Source: Oscillospiraceae bacterium | Lineage (GTDB): Bacteria; Bacillota; Clostridia; Oscillospirales; Ruminococcaceae | Assembly (NCBI GenBank): GCA_021199855.1 | Contig: JAJQHD010000057.1 | Location: 1 to 64,000, forward strand | Direction of reading: 5' to 3' | Length of the DNA: 64,000 nucleotides | In this document: positions 15,012-23,845 of the stretch, one piece after another | Numbering within the stretch: the first letter of the stretch is position 1 | Layout: the number at the start of each line of letters is the position of its first letter | Notes under the pieces: generated by a model | The model's input: the letters and a program-made list of their open reading frames with translations, nothing else | The model's database searches: none | Told to the model about the DNA's origin: nothing | Position numbers and translations under genes: made by a program

Positions 15012-16259
15012 ATGACAAAAGAAATTCTCCCCGGCGAGCGAGCAGGCGAAATAGTAGTCCCTGCATCGAAATCCCAGGCACACCGAGCTGTGATTCTGGC
15101 GGCTTTGGGCAATCATGATGTCGAAATAACCTGTAAAGGCATTTCCGATGACATCGTCGCCACCGCCGCCTGCATGAACTCAGCAGGTGCCAATATCGAA
15201 ATTAAGGACAACAGAATACATGTCTCGCCGGTTTCAAGTCAACATTCAACCACTTTCGAGTGCGGAGAAAGTGGCTCGACACTTCGGTTTCTCTTGCCGG
15301 TTTTCGGAGCATTGGGAGTTGAGGGTGAGTTTATCCCTAAGGGCAGACTAATCGACCGCCCACTGAATCCTCTTGATGAAGTGTTCAAAAGCCACGGCAT
15401 GAGTATAGTTAAAACTGCGACCACGATTAAGTGCACAGGCAAGCTCACTCACGGCGAATACGAAATCTCCGGGAATGTCTCGTCCCAGTATATAACAGGT
15501 CTGCTTCTTGCTTTGCCGCTTCTTGAAGGCGATAGTAGCCTTCGGGTGACCGGAGCCCTCCAGTCAAAGGGCTACGTTGCAATGACCGAGGAACTGCTCA
15601 CAAAAGCCAACATAGATTATACCCACACTGGTGATACATATTTCATAAAAGGCTCACAGAAGCCTGACATGGGAGAGTACTTTACAGTTGAGGGCGACTA
15701 TTCAAATGCGGCGTTCTATCTCTGCATGGGAGCTCTTTCAGCGGATGGCGTAACCGTACACGGTCTCAATCCCGATTCATCTCAGGGCGACAAGGCGGCA
15801 ATCGCAGTTTTAAAAGAAATGGGCGCAGATATTACTATTGACGGCAGTTCGGTAACAGTGAAGAAGGGAAGTCTCCACGGCGTCACGATTGACGCTTCCC
15901 AGATTCCCGACCTGATTCCGACGTTGAGCGTCGTAGCCTCCGTCTGCGAAGGCGAAACCCACATCATCAACGCCGAACGCCTTCGGATAAAAGAGTCGGA
16001 CAGAATCGCCTCGACCTGTGCCCTCATAAACAATCTCGGCGGCAATGCTAAAGAGCTTCCTGATGGAATCGTGATAACCGGGGTTAATAACCTCACCGGA
16101 GAAACGGTTGACTCATGCAATGACCACCGAATCGCAATGAGTGCGGCGGTTGCGGCTTGTGCCTCAACCAGTAAAGTAATAGTACTTGACAGCATGTGCG
16201 TGAGGAAGTCTTATCCCGATTTCTGGGAAGACTTCGCAACGCTTGAAATAAAATCATAA
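15012..16259 (+). CDS. aroA: 3-phosphoshikimate 1-carboxyvinyltransferase (EPSP synthase)
   Basis: A 415-residue enzyme adding enolpyruvyl from PEP to shikimate 3-phosphate. Visible motifs are KSQAHRAVILAAL (~19-31; Lys and Arg bind the substrate), GESGSTLRFLLPV, RPLNPL, SSQYITGLLLALP, ERLRIKESDRI and DHRIAMSAAVAA. In the second motif, GESGSTLR replaces the G-N-A-G-T form of class I enzymes, so it belongs with the class II type, though glyphosate response cannot be stated. Spacing of 1 bp after aroB and 15 bp before aroC fits one operon. Confidence 0.95.
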   Translation: MTKEILPGERAGEIVVPASKSQAHRAVILAALGNHDVEITCKGISDDIVATAACMNSAGANIEIKDNRIHVSPVSSQHSTTFECGESGSTLRFLLPVFGALGVEGEFIPKGRLIDRPLNPLDEVFKSHGMSIVKTATTIKCTGKLTHGEYEISGNVSSQYITGLLLALPLLEGDSSLRVTGALQSKGYVAMTEELLTKANIDYTHTGDTYFIKGSQKPDMGEYFTVEGDYSNAAFYLCMGALSADGVTVHGLNPDSSQGDKAAIAVLKEMGADITIDGSSVTVKKGSLHGVTIDASQIPDLIPTLSVVASVCEGETHIINAERLRIKESDRIASTCALINNLGGNAKELPDGIVITGVNNLTGETVDSCNDHRIAMSAAVAACASTSKVIVLDSMCVRKSYPDFWEDFATLEIKS

Positions 16260-16274
16260 AAAGGACGGTGCAAG

Positions 16275-17342
16275 ATGGCAAGCAGTATCGGCAGTAACAT
16301 TAGGCTCACCATATTCGGTCAGTCCCATTCGGCTGCAATCGGAATGACTTTGGAAGGACTCCCGGCTGGAATTAAAATTGACTTTGACAAGCTGGAAGCC
16401 TTCACATCTCGTCGTGCTCCCGGCAAGAATGCCTATTCAACTGCCCGCAAGGAAGCCGACAAGCCGGAGTTCATCTCAGGACTTCGTGACGGCACAACCT
16501 GCGGCGCACCACTTACGGCAATTATAAGAAACACCGACACCCGTTCAAACGACTATTCAGAGCTCAAAATCTTGCCAAGACCCGGTCACGCCGACTTCAC
16601 GGCTTCCGTAAAATACGGTGGCTATCAGGACTATGCCGGCGGAGGACACTTCTCGGGAAGGCTCACGGCTCCACTCTGCGTGGCAGGCGGAATAGTCCTT
16701 CAGATTCTCGAATCTTTGGGAATCACAGTTATCTCCCGAATCGCATCCATCGGCAATGTTTCGGACGACGGCGAACTCCTTGAATCGACTGCTTCTAAGC
16801 CCTTCCCGACAGTAAGCGACGAAAGTGCCACTAAAATGCAGGAGTGTATAGCTTCAGCTAAGAGTGAAGGTGACTCAGTCGGAGGAATAGTCGAGTGTAA
16901 AGTACTGGGACTTCCCACGGGTTTGGGAGACCCGATGTTCGACGGAATGGAAAATAAAATTGCAAACATCGTCTTCGGAATTCCTGCTGTAAAGGGAATC
17001 GAATTTGGAATCGGATTTGAAGCTTCAAAGCTCCGTGGAAGAGAAAATAACGACCCGTTTGAAGTTAGGGACGGCAAAGTCGTCACCACAACGAATAACT
17101 GCGGAGGAATCTTAGGCGGCATTACAACCGGAATGCCTTTAGTATTCAGAGTTGCGTTCAAGCCGACGCCGTCAATCTCACAAAAACAGCACAGTGTAAG
17201 GCTTGATACCTTGACAGAAGGCGAGCTTGTTGTTAAGGGCAGGCACGACCCGTGCATAGTTCCAAGAGCTGTGCCTTGTGTTGAAGCCGCCGCCACAATT
17301 GCCGTTTACGATGCTTATTTAGAATACAAGAAATATCTATAA
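16275..17342 (+). CDS. aroC: Chorismate synthase
   Basis: A 355-residue FMN-dependent enzyme producing chorismate from EPSP. It has the N-terminal GQSHSAAIGMTLEGLPAG signature, RRAPG, RPGHADFT, GGHFSGRLTAPL, GGILGGITTGMP and RHDPCIVPRAVPCVEA, all expected in the family. The ribosome site is AAGGACGG. The predicted length is complete. It is placed between aroA and pheA in the operon. Confidence 0.95.
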   Translation: MASSIGSNIRLTIFGQSHSAAIGMTLEGLPAGIKIDFDKLEAFTSRRAPGKNAYSTARKEADKPEFISGLRDGTTCGAPLTAIIRNTDTRSNDYSELKILPRPGHADFTASVKYGGYQDYAGGGHFSGRLTAPLCVAGGIVLQILESLGITVISRIASIGNVSDDGELLESTASKPFPTVSDESATKMQECIASAKSEGDSVGGIVECKVLGLPTGLGDPMFDGMENKIANIVFGIPAVKGIEFGIGFEASKLRGRENNDPFEVRDGKVVTTTNNCGGILGGITTGMPLVFRVAFKPTPSISQKQHSVRLDTLTEGELVVKGRHDPCIVPRAVPCVEAAATIAVYDAYLEYKKYL

Positions 17343-17364
17343 TAAATTTGAAAGGACATGACAT

Positions 17365-18552
17365 ATGGCTACTGTAGAAGAAACTGAGAAGATTACACCT
17401 GCAAATCCCGATGGCAGAAAGGTCTATCGTGACAAAATTGACGAAATCGACAACGAGATAGTTCGCCTTTTCGGCGAGAGAATGGAAACCGCTTCCGGGC
17501 TCGCATCTTTTAAAAAGGAGCACAGCCTTCCGGTACTCGACATCCGTCGTGAGCGTGAGAAGATTCAGGACGTCGTCGACAAGACTCCCGACGAGCTCAA
17601 GGAGTACACCGAGCTTCTCTATTCGTTTATCTTAGAACTCAGCCGCGGATATCAGAATCGTCTCATCGGTCATGGAAGCGAACTGAGTAGGGATATTTCC
17701 CAGGCAATAGAGAACACTCCCAAGCTTTTCCCCGAGCGTGCAGTAGTCGCCTGTCAGGGCGTTGAGGGCGCATACTCCCAGAAAGCTGCAGAAAAGCTCT
17801 TTAAGTCTCCGACCATCATGTATTTCTCGAACTTCGACGCTGTTTTCACAGCAATCGAAAAGGGCTTCTGCAAGTATGGCGTAATTCCTCTTGAAAACAG
17901 CACCGCTGGCTCAGTCAATTCCGTCTATGACCTTATGACAAAGCACAGCTTCAGCATTGTCCGGAGCATCCGTCTCAAGGTTGAGCACAATCTTCTTGCG
18001 AAGAAGGGCACAAAGCTTGAGGACATAACCGAAATCTATTCCCACCAGCAGGCTATCAGCCAGTGTGCCGAGTTTCTCTCCACATTGAAGGGAGTTAAGG
18101 TCATTCCTTGTGAGAACACCGCTGTCGCTGCAAAGATGGTTGCCGAGTCTGACAGGAACGATATCGCAACTCTTTCTTCAAGCGAGTGCCAGAAGCTCTA
18201 CGGCTTGGAGTGCCTGAAGCCAGCCGTTCAGGACAACGACAACAACTACACCAGATTCATCTGCATTTCAAAGGATTTGGAGATTTATCCCGGTGCTGAC
18301 AGAACCAGCCTTATGTGTGTTCTCGAAGACAAGCCCGGCTCGCTTTATAAGTTTTTGTCACGTCTCTATGCTTTCGGCATAAACCTCAGTAAGCTCGAAA
18401 GCCGCCCGATTCCCGACAAGGACTTTGAATTCATGTTCTATTTCGACCTTGATACATCCGTCTATTCTCCTCAGTTCCTGCAACTGATGAGCGAACTCGG
18501 CGATATTACTAGCGAGTACAGCTATCTCGGCAGTTACCGTGAGGTAATGTGA
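17365..18552 (+). CDS. pheA: Bifunctional chorismate mutase / prephenate dehydratase
   Basis: A 395-residue P-protein making phenylpyruvate from chorismate. Domain order: AroQ-type chorismate mutase (~18-105, IDEIDNEIVRLFGERM), prephenate dehydratase (~125-300; GVEGAYSQKA, PLENSTAGSVNSVYDL, NNYTRF) and a C-terminal ACT domain (~310-390; EDKPGSLYKFL, LESRP). GxYS and ESRP-type motifs suggest feedback inhibition by phenylalanine, as in other P-proteins. The stop overlaps the aroEK start. The first ~15 residues are an extension without clear function. Confidence 0.95.
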   Translation: MATVEETEKITPANPDGRKVYRDKIDEIDNEIVRLFGERMETASGLASFKKEHSLPVLDIRREREKIQDVVDKTPDELKEYTELLYSFILELSRGYQNRLIGHGSELSRDISQAIENTPKLFPERAVVACQGVEGAYSQKAAEKLFKSPTIMYFSNFDAVFTAIEKGFCKYGVIPLENSTAGSVNSVYDLMTKHSFSIVRSIRLKVEHNLLAKKGTKLEDITEIYSHQQAISQCAEFLSTLKGVKVIPCENTAVAAKMVAESDRNDIATLSSSECQKLYGLECLKPAVQDNDNNYTRFICISKDLEIYPGADRTSLMCVLEDKPGSLYKFLSRLYAFGINLSKLESRPIPDKDFEFMFYFDLDTSVYSPQFLQLMSELGDITSEYSYLGSYREVM

Positions 18553-19781
18553 TGAGGTTGCACTGTGGACTCTTAGGCGAGACTTTGGGGCATAGCTATT
18601 CTCCACGGATTCACGCCTATTTGGGCGATTACGACTACCATCTCTACGAAGTCCCCCGTGATAAAGTCGGGGACTTCATACTTCATGGCGACTGGGATGG
18701 CTTGAACGTCACGATACCGTATAAAAAAGTTGCGGCATCCCTTTGCGACGAGCTTTCGGATATTGCAAAAAGTCTCGGAAGCGTCAATACTATTGTGAGG
18801 CGTGATGGCAAGCTTTACGGCTATAACACCGACTACTATGGCTTCAGGAGCATGGTTCTTGAAACCGGAGTCGATATCTCCGGCAAAAAAGCTTTGGTTC
18901 TCGGCACCGGTGGCACCGGCGTTACCGTCGAGAAAGTTTTATCCGAAATGGGCGCCGAAGTTGTTCCGATAAGCAGGACAGGCGAAAATAACTACGATAA
19001 CATCGAGAAGCACTCCGATGCCATCTTGGTGGTAAACGCAACCCCCGTCGGCATGTACCCGAAAAATGGCACATCTCCTTTGGATTTAAGAAGAATCCCT
19101 GCTTGCGAGTGTGTTCTTGACGTAATCTACAACCCGATGAGAACGGCTCTTATTCTGCAAGCGGAAAGCTTGGGACTCAGATACAAGAGCGGACTTCACA
19201 TGCTCGTGGCACAGGCAAAATACAGCTCCGAGCACTTCCAGAACAAAAAAATAAGTGACGATTCGGTTACATTTATCGAAAATTCATTGACAAGAGAGCT
19301 CGAAAACATTATACTAATCGGTATGCCCGGCAGTGGTAAATCGGTCGTAGCTCAGGCTCTCGGACAGAGATTACATAGGCAGGTTATCGAAACCGACGCA
19401 GAAATCGTGAAGTCGGCAGGGTGCACCATCCCCGAGATATTCGAGCGTTCCGGTGAAAGTGAATTCCGTCAGCTTGAAACAGCCGAGATGAAAGCTTCTG
19501 GCAAACTGTCAGAGCGAATCATCTCCACCGGCGGCGGAGTCGTGACTGTAGAAGAAAACTACAACCTCCTCCACCAGAACGGAATCATAGTCTGGCTCGA
19601 ACGTGACACATCGAAACTCCCGACCGATGGCAGACCAATCTCTCAGAAGTCAAATCTAGGAGAACTTTACGAGAAGAGAAAGCCCATGTATAAGCGCTTT
19701 GCGGACATAAAGGTCGATAACAACGGAACAGTTGCGCAAACTGTCGACAGGATTATAAAAGAAATCGAGGACTTGACATGA
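18552..19781 (+). CDS. aroEK: Fused shikimate dehydrogenase - shikimate kinase
   Basis: A 409-residue fusion; GTG at 18549 is an alternative start 3 bp upstream. Residues ~1-245 are AroE: HSYSPRIHA, NVTIPYKK (catalytic Lys), GYNTDYYGF, the NADP fold LGTGGTG, and NATPVGM. Residues ~250-409 are AroK: P-loop GMPGSGKS (~256-263), ETDAEI, ESEFRQLE, STGGG and the lid DGRP. One polypeptide therefore performs 3-dehydroshikimate reduction and shikimate phosphorylation, two consecutive steps. It is coupled to pheA by TGATG overlap and to aroQ by 4 bp. AroE-AroK fusions are uncommon; the arrangement is clear because no stop separates the domains. Confidence 0.93.
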   Translation: MRLHCGLLGETLGHSYSPRIHAYLGDYDYHLYEVPRDKVGDFILHGDWDGLNVTIPYKKVAASLCDELSDIAKSLGSVNTIVRRDGKLYGYNTDYYGFRSMVLETGVDISGKKALVLGTGGTGVTVEKVLSEMGAEVVPISRTGENNYDNIEKHSDAILVVNATPVGMYPKNGTSPLDLRRIPACECVLDVIYNPMRTALILQAESLGLRYKSGLHMLVAQAKYSSEHFQNKKISDDSVTFIENSLTRELENIILIGMPGSGKSVVAQALGQRLHRQVIETDAEIVKSAGCTIPEIFERSGESEFRQLETAEMKASGKLSERIISTGGGVVTVEENYNLLHQNGIIVWLERDTSKLPTDGRPISQKSNLGELYEKRKPMYKRFADIKVDNNGTVAQTVDRIIKEIEDLT

Positions 19782-20218
19782 AGATACTTGTAATAAACGG
19801 TCCGAATCTAAATATGCTCGGAATCAGGGAGCCGGGAATCTATGGCTCCGAAACCTATGCATCTTTGGTGAGCCTTATTTCCGACTACTGCGACAGCAGG
19901 GGAATTGAAGTAGAATTCTTCCAGTCGAACCACGAAGGCGCAATCGTCGACAAGATTCAGGAAGCCTATGGCGTTTTCGACGGAATCGTCATAAATCCAG
20001 CGGCTTACACCCACACAAGTGTTGCAATTCTTGATGCTTTGAAGGCTGTTTCGATTCCTGCTGTAGAAGTACATATTTCGGCTGTCAACGAGCGTGAAGA
20101 CTTCCGCCAGATTTCCTATGCCGGCAAAGCGTGCGTGAAAACCTACATGGGACTGGGCTTCAATGGCTACATTGAGGCTGTAAAGTTCCTTGAAGATTAT
20201 CTCGCAAAGAAGAATTAA
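19778..20218 (+). CDS. aroQ: 3-dehydroquinate dehydratase, type II
   Basis: A 146-residue enzyme forming 3-dehydroshikimate. NGPNLNMLG (7-15), the YG of the flexible lid (GIYGSETYA), SNHEGAIVDKIQEA, NPAAYTHTSVAI (catalytic His) and EVHISAVNERE are family signatures. Type II enzymes are dodecameric and unrelated to AroD. It is the last enzyme of the aromatic operon, overlapping aroEK by 4 bp. The next gene (DegV) follows after 26 bp on the same strand with no visible terminator, so it may be co-transcribed. Confidence 0.95.
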   Translation: MKILVINGPNLNMLGIREPGIYGSETYASLVSLISDYCDSRGIEVEFFQSNHEGAIVDKIQEAYGVFDGIVINPAAYTHTSVAILDALKAVSIPAVEVHISAVNEREDFRQISYAGKACVKTYMGLGFNGYIEAVKFLEDYLAKKN

Positions 20219-20244
20219 GTTTTTAAGACGTAAAGGAGCACACA

Positions 20245-21093
20245 ATGGCACTAAGACTTGTAATCGACTCAGCATCTGACATAACCGTAGAAGAGGCAAA
20301 AGAACACGGCTGGTATCTCATTCCACTGACCGTAACAATCGGCGACACGGAGTACCGTGATGGCGTCGACATCACCCCCGACAGATTCTATGATATGCTT
20401 GTTGAGTCTGACGACCTTCCGCACACATCCCAGCTCACACCTGCTGACTATGAACATGCTTTTGAAGAAGTTATCGCTGACGGCGATACACCGTTTGTAA
20501 TCACTCTATCCTCAAAGCTTTCCGGAACCTATCAGTCCGCCTGCATAGCGGCAGATGTCTGTGAGGTTAAGCCGATAGTAGTAGACAGCCTAAGTGCCGC
20601 ATTGGGCGAAGCGGTATTTATAAGATACGCTGACTCCCTCATCCGTGACGGAATGGGTGCAGAAGAGCTTGAAAAGACCCTCAACGAAGTCAGACATAAG
20701 ATAAGAATTCTGGCACTGCTTGATACTCTCGAATACCTGAGAAAGGGAGGAAGAATCTCTGCGGCAGTCGAGTTTGCGGGAAGTCTTCTTCAGATAAAGC
20801 CTGTAATCGGAGTAGATGAAGGCGAGGTTGTTATGGTCGGCAAGGCAAGAGGCTCAAAGAAGGGAAATAATCTTCTCAACGAGCTCATCAATAAAGGCAA
20901 CGGCATCGACTTCTCAAAGCCCTATTCTCTTGCCTACACCGGCAACAGCAGGGGATATCTCGATAAATACGTTGAGGATTCAAGAGCTCTCTGGGAGTCT
21001 GAGACTTCAGAACTTCCCATCATGAGAATAGGCGCAACAATCGGTACACACATAGGACCCGGTGCAATAGGAGTAGTATTTTTTGAGAAGTAG
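20245..21093 (+). CDS. DegV family fatty-acid-binding protein
   Basis: A 282-residue protein with DegV/FakB features: N-terminal IDSASDIT, TSQLTPADYEHAFEE, a LSSKLSGTYQSA motif contacting the fatty-acid carboxylate, RKGGRISAAVEFAGSLLQIKP, and a C-terminal GTHIGPGAIGVVFF. FakB proteins present fatty acids to the kinase FakA for phosphorylation and phospholipid synthesis. It lies at the 3' end of the aro operon; the link to aromatic synthesis is probably positional only. A paralogue lies at 21855 and a FakA-like domain at 54952. Confidence 0.9.
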   Translation: MALRLVIDSASDITVEEAKEHGWYLIPLTVTIGDTEYRDGVDITPDRFYDMLVESDDLPHTSQLTPADYEHAFEEVIADGDTPFVITLSSKLSGTYQSACIAADVCEVKPIVVDSLSAALGEAVFIRYADSLIRDGMGAEELEKTLNEVRHKIRILALLDTLEYLRKGGRISAAVEFAGSLLQIKPVIGVDEGEVVMVGKARGSKKGNNLLNELINKGNGIDFSKPYSLAYTGNSRGYLDKYVEDSRALWESETSELPIMRIGATIGTHIGPGAIGVVFFEK

Positions 21094-21101
21094 AGGTATT
21101 C

Positions 21102-21704
21102 ATGAAAGAGATTGAGACCACTATAGCAAGTAATATAATAGAGCTCAGAACCCGAGCAGGGATGACCCAGCTTGAACTTGCCGAAAAGCTCAATTATTCC
21201 GACAAGTCCCTCTCAAAGTGGGAGCGAGCAGAGGCTTTGCCTGACGTAATCGTGCTACGTAACATTGCCGACATCTTCGGCGTGACGGTCGATTATCTCG
21301 TAAGACCGCACGACCCGGAAGAGAAAATCAGCATCCTTGATTCCGTCAAGTCGACTATACCATATCAGATTATAATGGCAATCACTTCGGTTGGGATTAT
21401 GACCGTTGCGACGATTCTTTTCATCATCTTCTGGCTGAGAGGATTAATCTATTGGCAGGTGTTCGTCTATGCCTTGCCAATCCTGATGATTTCGCTTCTT
21501 GTCCTGAACTCAATCTGGCATGATGGCAAGTACAACTTCGTGATAATTTCGCTTCTTGTACTCAGTATCGTCTGCACCCTCTATGTGATATTCTTAAAAT
21601 ACAACTGGTGGCAACTCTTTTTGATAGAGATTCCCGCTGAAGCGCTGATAGTTTTAAGCTTCCGGCTCTACCACGTGAATCACAAAAAAGGCGACAACAA
21701 CTAA
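21102..21704 (+). CDS. XRE-family regulator with membrane domain
   Basis: A 200-residue protein. The N-terminal HTH (residues ~8-62; LRTRAGMTQLELAEKLNYSD, LSKWERAEALPD) is typical of XRE/Cro regulators. Four hydrophobic segments follow between ~88 and 195. It is located between two degV genes, 8 bp after the first. A membrane-tethered regulator of lipid or envelope functions is plausible but not shown. A terminator follows. Confidence 0.85.
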   Translation: MKEIETTIASNIIELRTRAGMTQLELAEKLNYSDKSLSKWERAEALPDVIVLRNIADIFGVTVDYLVRPHDPEEKISILDSVKSTIPYQIIMAITSVGIMTVATILFIIFWLRGLIYWQVFVYALPILMISLLVLNSIWHDGKYNFVIISLLVLSIVCTLYVIFLKYNWWQLFLIEIPAEALIVLSFRLYHVNHKKGDNN

Positions 21705-21712
21705 AAATATTG

Positions 21713-21754
21713 GCAGTAGAATTCCAGGATTTGGAGCTCTACTGCTTCTTTTTT
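21713..21754 (+). terminator. Intrinsic terminator after the XRE gene
   Basis: GCAGTAGA (21713-21720) pairs with TCTACTGC (21738-21745), with an inner CCA/TGG, followed by TTCTTTTTT. This probably ends the long aro-degV-XRE transcript. Confidence 0.85.
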
Positions 21755-21784
21755 AAGAGTAGAGTGAAAATTTGCGGGGGATGA

Positions 21785-21813
21785 TTGAAATTTTCAGCCC
21801 AAAGTGGTATCAT
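21785..21813 (+). promoter_or_regulatory. Promoter of the second degV gene
   Basis: TTGAAA (21785-21790) and TATCAT (21808-21813) with a 17-bp spacer, about 40 bp before the ATG. Confidence 0.65.
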
Positions 21814-21854
21814 AGTCACCGGAAATTTTCTTTGTAAGATAAGGAGACATACGG

Positions 21855-22715
21855 ATGATAAGACTTTTCACCGACACTTCCGCAAACCTGAGCCCGGCGG
21901 TTATCAAGGAGCACAATATCGAGCTTGTGCATTTTCATTATAGCATAAATGATGAGGTTATTGAGTATGACACTCTCGAAGGCTTCGACGGCAAGTCGTT
22001 TTATAAAGCCATGCGTGAGGGAGCGGACATAAAGACCTCGATGGTAAACATCATCGACTACATGAAGGCATTTGAGCCTGCACTTCAGGATGGCGATGAC
22101 GTCCTCTATGTCGGAATGGCAGGAGGAATCAGCGGTGCGATAGCTTCCACAAAAATCGCCGCAAGCGAGCTTCAGGAAACCTATCCCGACCGTGCAATAA
22201 TAATTTTCGATTCATATGCCGCATCTCTGGGCGAGGGTATGCATGTTCTCGATGCCGCCGAGCTTATCGAAAGTGGCGAGAGAATCGACGTTGTCGTAAA
22301 CGAACTCTATAACAAACGTGAACATCTCTGCCAGTACTTTACCGTAGACGACATGAAGTACTTCAAAAAAGGCGGTCGTGTTTCCGGTGCAGTTTCATTT
22401 GCCGGTTCGCTTCTCAACGTCAAGCCAATTCTCATGGGTGACAACACCGGTCACATCGTCTTCAACGGAGTAGCCAGAGGCGAAAAGCGAGCAATCGCCA
22501 CTCTCGTCGACAAGTACCAGAAGCTCTGCTCGGATATGTCCCTTGACATAAGTATCGCCCACGCTGACAACGAAGCGGGTGCTCAGTCTCTTCTCGAACA
22601 GCTCAGAGCCATCGGCTTCACCGGCAACGCCATGATAGAACAGTACGAGCCCGTAACCGGCGGTCATGCCGGACCGGGAACGATAGCGCTGTTCTTCCGA
22701 GGAGTTCACAAGTGA
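21855..22715 (+). CDS. DegV family fatty-acid-binding protein
   Basis: A 286-residue paralogue of the protein at 20245. TDTSANLS at the N-terminus, a KTSMVNIIDYMKAFEP segment, GMAGGISGAIASTKIAA in the lipid-contact loop, FKKGGRVSGAVSFAGSLLNV and GGHAGPGTIALFF mark the fold. Low similarity to the other copy outside motifs suggests different acyl preferences. It has its own promoter and an upstream terminator, hence a single-gene unit. A perfect 9-bp palindrome overlaps its stop codon. Confidence 0.9.
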   Translation: MIRLFTDTSANLSPAVIKEHNIELVHFHYSINDEVIEYDTLEGFDGKSFYKAMREGADIKTSMVNIIDYMKAFEPALQDGDDVLYVGMAGGISGAIASTKIAASELQETYPDRAIIIFDSYAASLGEGMHVLDAAELIESGERIDVVVNELYNKREHLCQYFTVDDMKYFKKGGRVSGAVSFAGSLLNVKPILMGDNTGHIVFNGVARGEKRAIATLVDKYQKLCSDMSLDISIAHADNEAGAQSLLEQLRAIGFTGNAMIEQYEPVTGGHAGPGTIALFFRGVHK

Positions 22716-22743
22716 ACTCCGTGGGATTACATAAGTGAATCCC
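22701..22743 (+). repeat. Tandem palindromic repeats over the degV stop codon
   Basis: GGAGTTCAC-AA-GTGAACTCC (22701-22720) is a perfect inverted repeat containing the TGA stop. An imperfect copy, GGGATTAC-ATAA-GTGAATCCC, follows at 22723-22743, and a partial third copy (ACACAAGTAA) ends the run. Confidence 0.7.
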
Positions 22744-22778
22744 GTGGTATACACAAGTAATAAATATCACATCAAAAG

Positions 22779-22801
22779 TCCGCCTTCGTGGCGGATTTTT
22801 T
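22779..22801 (+). terminator. Intrinsic terminator
   Basis: TCCGCC-TTCGT-GGCGGA followed by six T. Ends the second degV transcript just before the phosphate regulon. Confidence 0.85.
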
Positions 22802-22816
22802 CGTTCCTCAGCGATA

Positions 22817-22873
22817 TTTAACTTAGATTTAACATAACAGTGCTTTCAGACTTAACATTCGGTGCGTTATATT
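22817..22873 (+). promoter_or_regulatory. Pho-box-like promoter of the pst operon
   Basis: TTTAAC occurs at 22817-22822 and 22828-22833 (11-bp step), with CTTAAC at 22851-22856, two turns further on. This resembles the direct-repeat sites of PhoP/PhoB regulators. TATATT (22868-22873) is a candidate -10, and no good -35 exists, as usual for activated Pho promoters. A small hairpin (CAGAC/GTCTG) lies in the early leader. Confidence 0.6.
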
Positions 22874-22929
22874 AGAGCTACAGACAGAAAAAAGTCTGGC
22901 TTCTAAAATCTGAAAGGATGTTATTTGAA

Positions 22930-23739
22930 ATGAAAAAAGCAAAGATTTTTGCGCTTATTATGTGCCTCGTTATGGCACTCGGATGCTTCACCGCTTGTGG
23001 TGACACAGAGGCTAAGTCGGTCTCTACCGACGGCTCCACCTCAATGGAGAAGGTCATGGGTTACTTCATGGAAGCGTTCATGGAAGAGAATCCTGACATC
23101 ACCGTCACTTACAACCCGACCGGTTCCGGTTCCGGAATCCAGGCAGTAATCGACGGCGCCTGCGACATCGGTCTTGCTAGCCGTAACTTAAAGGATTCAG
23201 AACTTGAAACCTGCGAGCAGACAGTAGTTGCAATCGATGGTATCGCAGTAATCGTAAACACTTCTAACACAGTATATGACCTTACGATCGCTCAGATTGC
23301 TTCCATCTTCACTGGCGAAATCACCAACTGGAGCGAAGTAGGCGGAGAGGATCTCCCTATCGTCTGCATCGGACGTGAAGCTTCTTCCGGTACCCGTGAC
23401 GGCTTTGAGTCCATCACCGGAACTGCTGACGCTTGCGTATATTCTCAGGAGCTCACCTCCACCGGTGATGTTGTAAGCGCCGTTTCCTCTAACCCGAACG
23501 CAATCGGATATGTTTCGCTTGCATCTGTAAACGACACAGTATCTGCAATCTCTGTTGAGGGAGTATATCCCACCAGCGAGACCGTTCTTGACGGCACATA
23601 CCAGATCCAGAGAAACTTCGTATTCGTAACAAAGAAGGACACTACTCTCTCCGACGCCGCTCAGGCATTCTATGACTACTGCACCAGCTCCGCAGTCAAT
23701 GAGTACATAGAAGCCGCAGGTTGCGTACCGGTCAACTGA
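22930..23739 (+). CDS. pstS: Phosphate-binding lipoprotein of the Pst transporter
   Basis: A 269-residue protein; the ATG at 22930 is preferred because AAAGGA is 11 nt upstream (an in-frame ATG at 22918 touches it). A lipoprotein signal ends in FTAC with the Cys near residue 22. STDGSTSMEKVMGYF, NPTGSGSGIQAV, GLASRNLKDSE and GREASSGTRDGFE are phosphate-contact motifs of PstS. It delivers phosphate to PstCA. First gene of the operon; a hairpin without T-run follows before pstC. Confidence 0.93.
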   Translation: MKKAKIFALIMCLVMALGCFTACGDTEAKSVSTDGSTSMEKVMGYFMEAFMEENPDITVTYNPTGSGSGIQAVIDGACDIGLASRNLKDSELETCEQTVVAIDGIAVIVNTSNTVYDLTIAQIASIFTGEITNWSEVGGEDLPIVCIGREASSGTRDGFESITGTADACVYSQELTSTGDVVSAVSSNPNAIGYVSLASVNDTVSAISVEGVYPTSETVLDGTYQIQRNFVFVTKKDTTLSDAAQAFYDYCTSSAVNEYIEAAGCVPVN

Positions 23740-23778
23740 TATCAGATAGTTTCAAAACCCGATATATGCTTTTATCTT

Positions 23779-23810
23779 CGAGGGACAGTCTTTGCCTCGT
23801 CTGTCCCTCG
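23779..23810 (+). promoter_or_regulatory. Intercistronic hairpin between pstS and pstC
   Basis: CGAGGGACAG (23779-23788) and CTGTCCCTCG (23801-23810) form a perfect 10-bp stem with no T-run. Such stems commonly protect the upstream binding-protein mRNA, giving more PstS than permease. Confidence 0.6.
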
Positions 23811-23845
23811 GGGAGAACGGCAAAAACTCAAAAGGATGCTTAAGA

